This document shows, piece after piece, positions 41,203 to 44,163 of a stretch of DNA of 44,163 nucleotides. A program made the translations under genes and the position numbers. The notes beneath the pieces were generated by a model. The model was given only the letters and a program-made list of their open reading frames with translations, ran no database searches and was not told the DNA's origin. The DNA comes from an uncultured Slackia sp. (GTDB taxonomy: Bacteria > Actinomycetota > Coriobacteriia > Coriobacteriales > Eggerthellaceae). Numbering within the stretch: the stretch's first letter is position 1; every line of letters begins with the position of its first letter. Location: assembly GCF_959608125.1 (NCBI RefSeq), contig NZ_CAUHPG010000018.1:1-44163 (forward strand), written 5' to 3'.

Positions 41203-42906
41203 CTAGAACTGGCAGACGAAGTCGTCGCCGAAGATGACGTCCTGCTGGAGCAGGTACACGGCGTCGATCAAGGCCATGACCATGTCGACCTTGCCGTTGG
41301 ACTTCTTTTTATTCACGTAGCGATTCAAGTTCGTGTCGTACGTGCAGCGCGCGTTCGCGAAGTTGATTTCGAGCAGCTTGTTCTCACGCAGGCGCAGCTT
41401 TCCGCTCGCCGCCTTTTCTGCGAGCAGCTTGGTCGGCGGGTGCAGAACGCTGGAGTGCTGGCGGACTTCTACCGTGGTCAAGCCCTCCGATTCCCACTTT
41501 TGAGCACTGGACAGCGCGTTGTATCGGTCGTAGCCGACGGATACCACGGTGCCGCCGTATTTGTCTTCGATGGACGTAACGAAATCCTCGATGACCGAGT
41601 AGTCCACGGTCAGGTCGCCGCACGCCACGCACTCTCCGGCGTTGATGCGCGCGATGTAGTCGAGCTTCTCGAAGGCCGACTTCTCGGCCACGCGGTCGGC
41701 GGGCACGAACGCGGTGACGTCGGCGCAGATGCAGCCGTCCACCTCGCACGCCACGGCAACCGCGCAGTTGTCGTTGGTCATCGCGAGGTCGACGCCCACG
41801 TAGAGCTCGCGCCCCGCGAAGTCCACGGGCTGCTCCATTGCCGCGGCCACCTGGTCTGCGGGGATGTAGCTCTCGGTGCCCGCGCCCTGGTATACGATGT
41901 TGCAGTGCTTCGTGAGGAAGTTCTCGCGCAGGCTCTCGCGCTCGATGGCCTTCTCGCGCTTCTTCAGCAATTCCAGCCACACCGGCTCCAGCTCGAGCGC
42001 GAGCGGGTTGCCCTGCGCGAGCACCGCCGCGTCGTCGGCCCATCGGTCCGGCTCGTCGGGTTCGTAGAGCAAGGCGAACAGCGCATCGTCCTCTATGATG
42101 CCGTCGAGCACCTTCTTGGCGTAGGCGACTTCGTCTTCCAGCGGATTGTCCACGGTGGGGTACTTCGTGGATATGGCGAAGCCCAGCTTGTTCTTCACGA
42201 GCAGCTGGCCGGAGCGCATGGCCTCGAGCGCGTAGTTCGTGGGCAGCGCGCCGATCTCGTCGGCGATGAACACGTTCGGCTCGCGGCCGTCCATGCGGTT
42301 CGTCGAGTAGTTGAGCGGCACGTATCGCGTGGACCTCGGCTTGTTCAGGATGTAGTCGCGGGTGACCTTGAAGCAGCCGTCGAAGGCTTCCTCGTTCACC
42401 GCGATCAGCGGCTCGATGGCCTCCTTCAGCTCCTTGGCGAGCGCGCCGTCGGGCGCGACCGAGAAGAAGCGGCTGAACTTCGGTTCCGTGAAGAAGAGCA
42501 CGAGGAACAGGATCGCCACCAGTAGAGTTTTTCCATTTTTGCGCGAGATCTCCAGCAGCGCCGACTCGTAGCGCCTTTTCTTCGGGTCGTCGCGATGGAC
42601 GCAGCAGGTCAGCGCGGTGACTATGAGCCATTGAAAGCCTGCGAGCGAGCCGTAGAGCGTCTTGCCCGCGTTCGGCCCCTTGGCCATCTTCAGCAGCCGC
42701 AGCATCCGGCACACCTTCACAAGCTTTGTTTCGTCCACGAAGTACAGCGGATGCTCCCCGTCCCACATGCGAAGGAACTCGGCGCATTGCAGCTTGACGT
42801 ATCGCGGGGCCATGCGTTTCCCGTCGATGCCGACGAAAGGCGCGGACAGATTGCCGTCGAGCACCGCTCGGCAGTACTCGGCGGCGTGGTCGTGCCTAAT
42901 CGTCAT
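41203..42906 (-). CDS. Terminase large subunit
   Basis: 567 aa. The ATPase P-loop is SRKNGKT (residues 121-127), Walker B is VFIADE (Asp216-Glu217), and the RNase H-like nuclease has YVGVDLAMTND as its first acidic strand and a late VDMVMALIDA acidic pair. This is the Terminase_1/HK97-T5 type motor that packages and cuts DNA. It overlaps the small subunit gene by 11 nt. Confidence 0.96.
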   Translation of the reverse strand: MTIRHDHAAEYCRAVLDGNLSAPFVGIDGKRMAPRYVKLQCAEFLRMWDGEHPLYFVDETKLVKVCRMLRLLKMAKGPNAGKTLYGSLAGFQWLIVTALTCCVHRDDPKKRRYESALLEISRKNGKTLLVAILFLVLFFTEPKFSRFFSVAPDGALAKELKEAIEPLIAVNEEAFDGCFKVTRDYILNKPRSTRYVPLNYSTNRMDGREPNVFIADEIGALPTNYALEAMRSGQLLVKNKLGFAISTKYPTVDNPLEDEVAYAKKVLDGIIEDDALFALLYEPDEPDRWADDAAVLAQGNPLALELEPVWLELLKKREKAIERESLRENFLTKHCNIVYQGAGTESYIPADQVAAAMEQPVDFAGRELYVGVDLAMTNDNCAVAVACEVDGCICADVTAFVPADRVAEKSAFEKLDYIARINAGECVACGDLTVDYSVIEDFVTSIEDKYGGTVVSVGYDRYNALSSAQKWESEGLTTVEVRQHSSVLHPPTKLLAEKAASGKLRLRENKLLEINFANARCTYDTNLNRYVNKKKSNGKVDMVMALIDAVYLLQQDVIFGDDFVCQF

Positions 42907-43387
42907 CGTCGAATCCGATATCGTTCACGGTCTTTCCCTTCTGCGCTGCCTTGGCGGCGGCTTCCTGCGCCACCTTCGCGCGGGCGGTGGGCGTTAGGCC
43001 GAGGTCTGCCAGACGCTTGGCGGCGATGTCGGAAAACTTCTGATACAGCAGCGCCGCCTTGTTCTGGTCGGTGTTCGTCGCGCCGGCCTTGTTGGTGTAC
43101 TCGACGAGCAGACCGTCGCGGGCGAGCGCGGCGCGGCACTCGCGCAGCTTGTCGATCGCGTCGGCGGCGGCTTCTACGGTGTAGCCGTCCACCTTGCACA
43201 GCACGCTTTCCGGTATCGCTTCGGCGAGTTCCGCGAATATCAGCATGCCCGAATCGGTCAGGCCGATGGGTTCGTAGTCGGCGAGCGCGCCGCGCCGCCA
43301 TTCGGCTTCGGCGGCTTCGCGGGCGGCGCGTTCCTTCTTGGTCATTGCGTAAGAGGTCAGGCCGACCGGCTTGGACACGGATGGCAA
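42896..43387 (-). CDS. Terminase small subunit, P27-like
   Basis: 163 aa. A helix-turn-helix-like centre (DSGMLIFAELAEAIP) and the P27-type C-terminal helices (DQNKAALLYQKFSDIAAKRLADLGLTPTARAK) fit the DNA-recognition subunit of the terminase. It lies next to an untranslated region with direct repeats that may be its DNA site. Confidence 0.88.
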   Translation of the reverse strand: MPSVSKPVGLTSYAMTKKERAAREAAEAEWRRGALADYEPIGLTDSGMLIFAELAEAIPESVLCKVDGYTVEAAADAIDKLRECRAALARDGLLVEYTNKAGATNTDQNKAALLYQKFSDIAAKRLADLGLTPTARAKVAQEAAAKAAQKGKTVNDIGFDDDD

Positions 43388-43590
43388 GGCTACCCCCTTT
43401 TGGTTGAGGACAAAGAGCGATGGAAACGAAGCCGGGCGCGTTGGTCTAGCGCATAACCCCAGGTCAGAGGCCTAAAGCGGGGGATACCCCAAAACCCCAG
43501 GTCAGACGGCGCAAACGCCGCGAACGTGCGACGCGCCACGCGCACGGCCCATGCGGTGCCGCGCGACCTGGGCAGACGCAGCCGACGCGC
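43388..43590. promoter_or_regulatory. Candidate packaging (cos) region with direct repeats
   Basis: A 203-nt gene-free stretch between HNH and small terminase genes. It has two copies of AACCCCAGGTCAGA (43455-43468, 43493-43506), 38 bp apart, with the dyad GGGG-ATA-CCCC (43480-43490) between them. HNH-containing HK97-type phages commonly place cos here, so this is the best candidate terminase site. Confidence 0.45.
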
Positions 43591-43968
43591 TCATCCGTCG
43601 CGCCGCTCCGCGTCCACGGCCCACTGCCGCAGCCGGCCCCTCGGTATGTCGCCGCGCTCGGCGGCCTCGTGGCACGCGGGACACAGCGTCACGAGGTTCG
43701 CGGGATCCAGCCGCGCCTCCCACCGCTCGGCCACGGGGTCGATGTGGTGGACGGACAGGCGGGCGCTCACGTATCGCGGCGGCTCGGCGCGGGCGCACGC
43801 GGCGCACAGCCAACGGTCGCGCTCGCGGACGCGCAGGCTCATGGCCGTCCACGCCTGCGACGACCGGAAACGCCGCTGCTCGGTGCGCTCTGCGCGGCCC
43901 TGCGTCCGCTTGACCGGACACGCGCCGCGCTCGTGGACGCGGCCGCAGCGGGAGCACGAGACGAGCAA
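43591..43968 (-). CDS. Phage HNH endonuclease
   Basis: About 125 aa. It has an N-terminal zinc-knuckle-like CSRCGRVHERGACP, then RERDRWLCAACARA, and the HNH motif LSVHHIDPVAERWEARLDPANLVTLCPACHE. Phage HNH proteins of this type aid the terminase at cos. No ATG fits; TTG 43966-43968, immediately after the upstream stop, keeps the zinc-knuckle and is preferred, though the ribosome site is weak. Confidence 0.85.
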   Translation of the reverse strand: MLVSCSRCGRVHERGACPVKRTQGRAERTEQRRFRSSQAWTAMSLRVRERDRWLCAACARAEPPRYVSARLSVHHIDPVAERWEARLDPANLVTLCPACHEAAERGDIPRGRLRQWAVDAERRDG

Positions 43969-43970
43969 GG

Positions 43971-44159
43971 CTAGCGCCTGCCGTCCATCGGCGAGCCGTG
44001 GTTGGCCATGCAGGACCGAAGCCCCGCGTAGGCCTCGTGCTCCCACGAGCGCGCCGTGTACCTCGCGGGGTCGAGCCCCAGGGCGCGAAGGAACGCGCGG
44101 CCTACCGAGTGCGCGGCGTTGCGCTTGGCGGAACGGCGGATGTAGTCGAGGGACACCAT
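43971..44159 (-). CDS. Small phage protein before HNH, 62 aa
   Basis: MVSLDYIRRSAKRNAAHSVG..., Arg/Ala-rich and helical, ending 2 nt before the HNH gene, so the two are coupled. The start codon is almost at the window edge and its ribosome site cannot be seen; it could begin further right. No family recognised. Confidence 0.55.
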   Translation of the reverse strand: MVSLDYIRRSAKRNAAHSVGRAFLRALGLDPARYTARSWEHEAYAGLRSCMANHGSPMDGRR

Positions 44160-44163
44160 GCGG

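Larger units (their letters stand above)
21850..44163. mobile_element. Siphovirus-type prophage, late region, right end not in window
   Basis: From about 22.5 kb to the right edge the minus strand carries a complete morphogenesis and lysis block in the canonical order for HK97-fold, long-tailed phages. Its left limit is set by phoH at 21237 and the small mobile-element genes at 21964-22443; the exact attachment site is not visible. Integrase, repressor and replication genes are absent and are expected past 44163. No gene in the block is visibly disrupted. Confidence 0.9.

Overview
The window looks like a piece of a high-GC actinobacterial chromosome, most likely a gut Coriobacteriia/Eggerthellaceae relative. 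This rests on base composition, on actinobacterial-style genes whose -10 box sits 6-8 nt before the start codon, and on the core gene neighbourhood. It is not a species assignment. Almost every gene lies on the minus strand.

Host part (1-~21.8 kb), read in the direction of transcription (right to left): phoH; era with a zinc-ribbon membrane protein; the methionine ABC transporter metN-metI-metQ; a small hypothetical gene; a tRNA-Val/Asn/Asn cluster; an L,D-transpeptidase; an ABC-F protein; trmL; a long tightly packed cluster (site-2 protease, scpA, scpB, rluB, aroA, cmk, plsC-like, ispH); a Tat-exported M23 peptidase; and the start of a PDZ/radical-SAM protein cut by the left edge.

The most interesting host locus is metNIQ. 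It is preceded by a sigma70-type promoter whose predicted start point falls on the ATG of a 30-codon, methionine-rich open frame (Met at 1, 9, 12, 14, 16). Codons 5-9 of that frame can form a 12-bp RNA helix with the sequence flush against the metN ribosome-binding site. This suggests a leaderless leader peptide controlling the transporter by ribosome position. The same operon encodes a MetN without the usual C-terminal regulatory NIL domain and a MetQ whose two halves are in swapped order, a circular permutation of the binding protein.

Prophage part (~21.85 kb to the right edge): a siphovirus-type late region on the minus strand in canonical order: small gene, HNH endonuclease, small and large terminase, portal, HK97 protease, capsid, connectors, tail tube, tail chaperones, 1840-aa tape measure, Dit, tail endopeptidase-like protein, BppU-like baseplate proteins, a modular set of tail-tip/receptor-binding genes, CD1375-like protein, XhlA-like protein, holin and GH25 endolysin. 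Two adjacent tail-tip genes carry poly-G tracts (10 and 9 G) inside the coding sequence, as in phase-variable genes. At the left end, four small plus-strand genes lie between phoH and the lysis module. Three of these follow a strong promoter embedded in a perfect inverted repeat. Integrase and repressor are not in the window and probably lie beyond the right edge.
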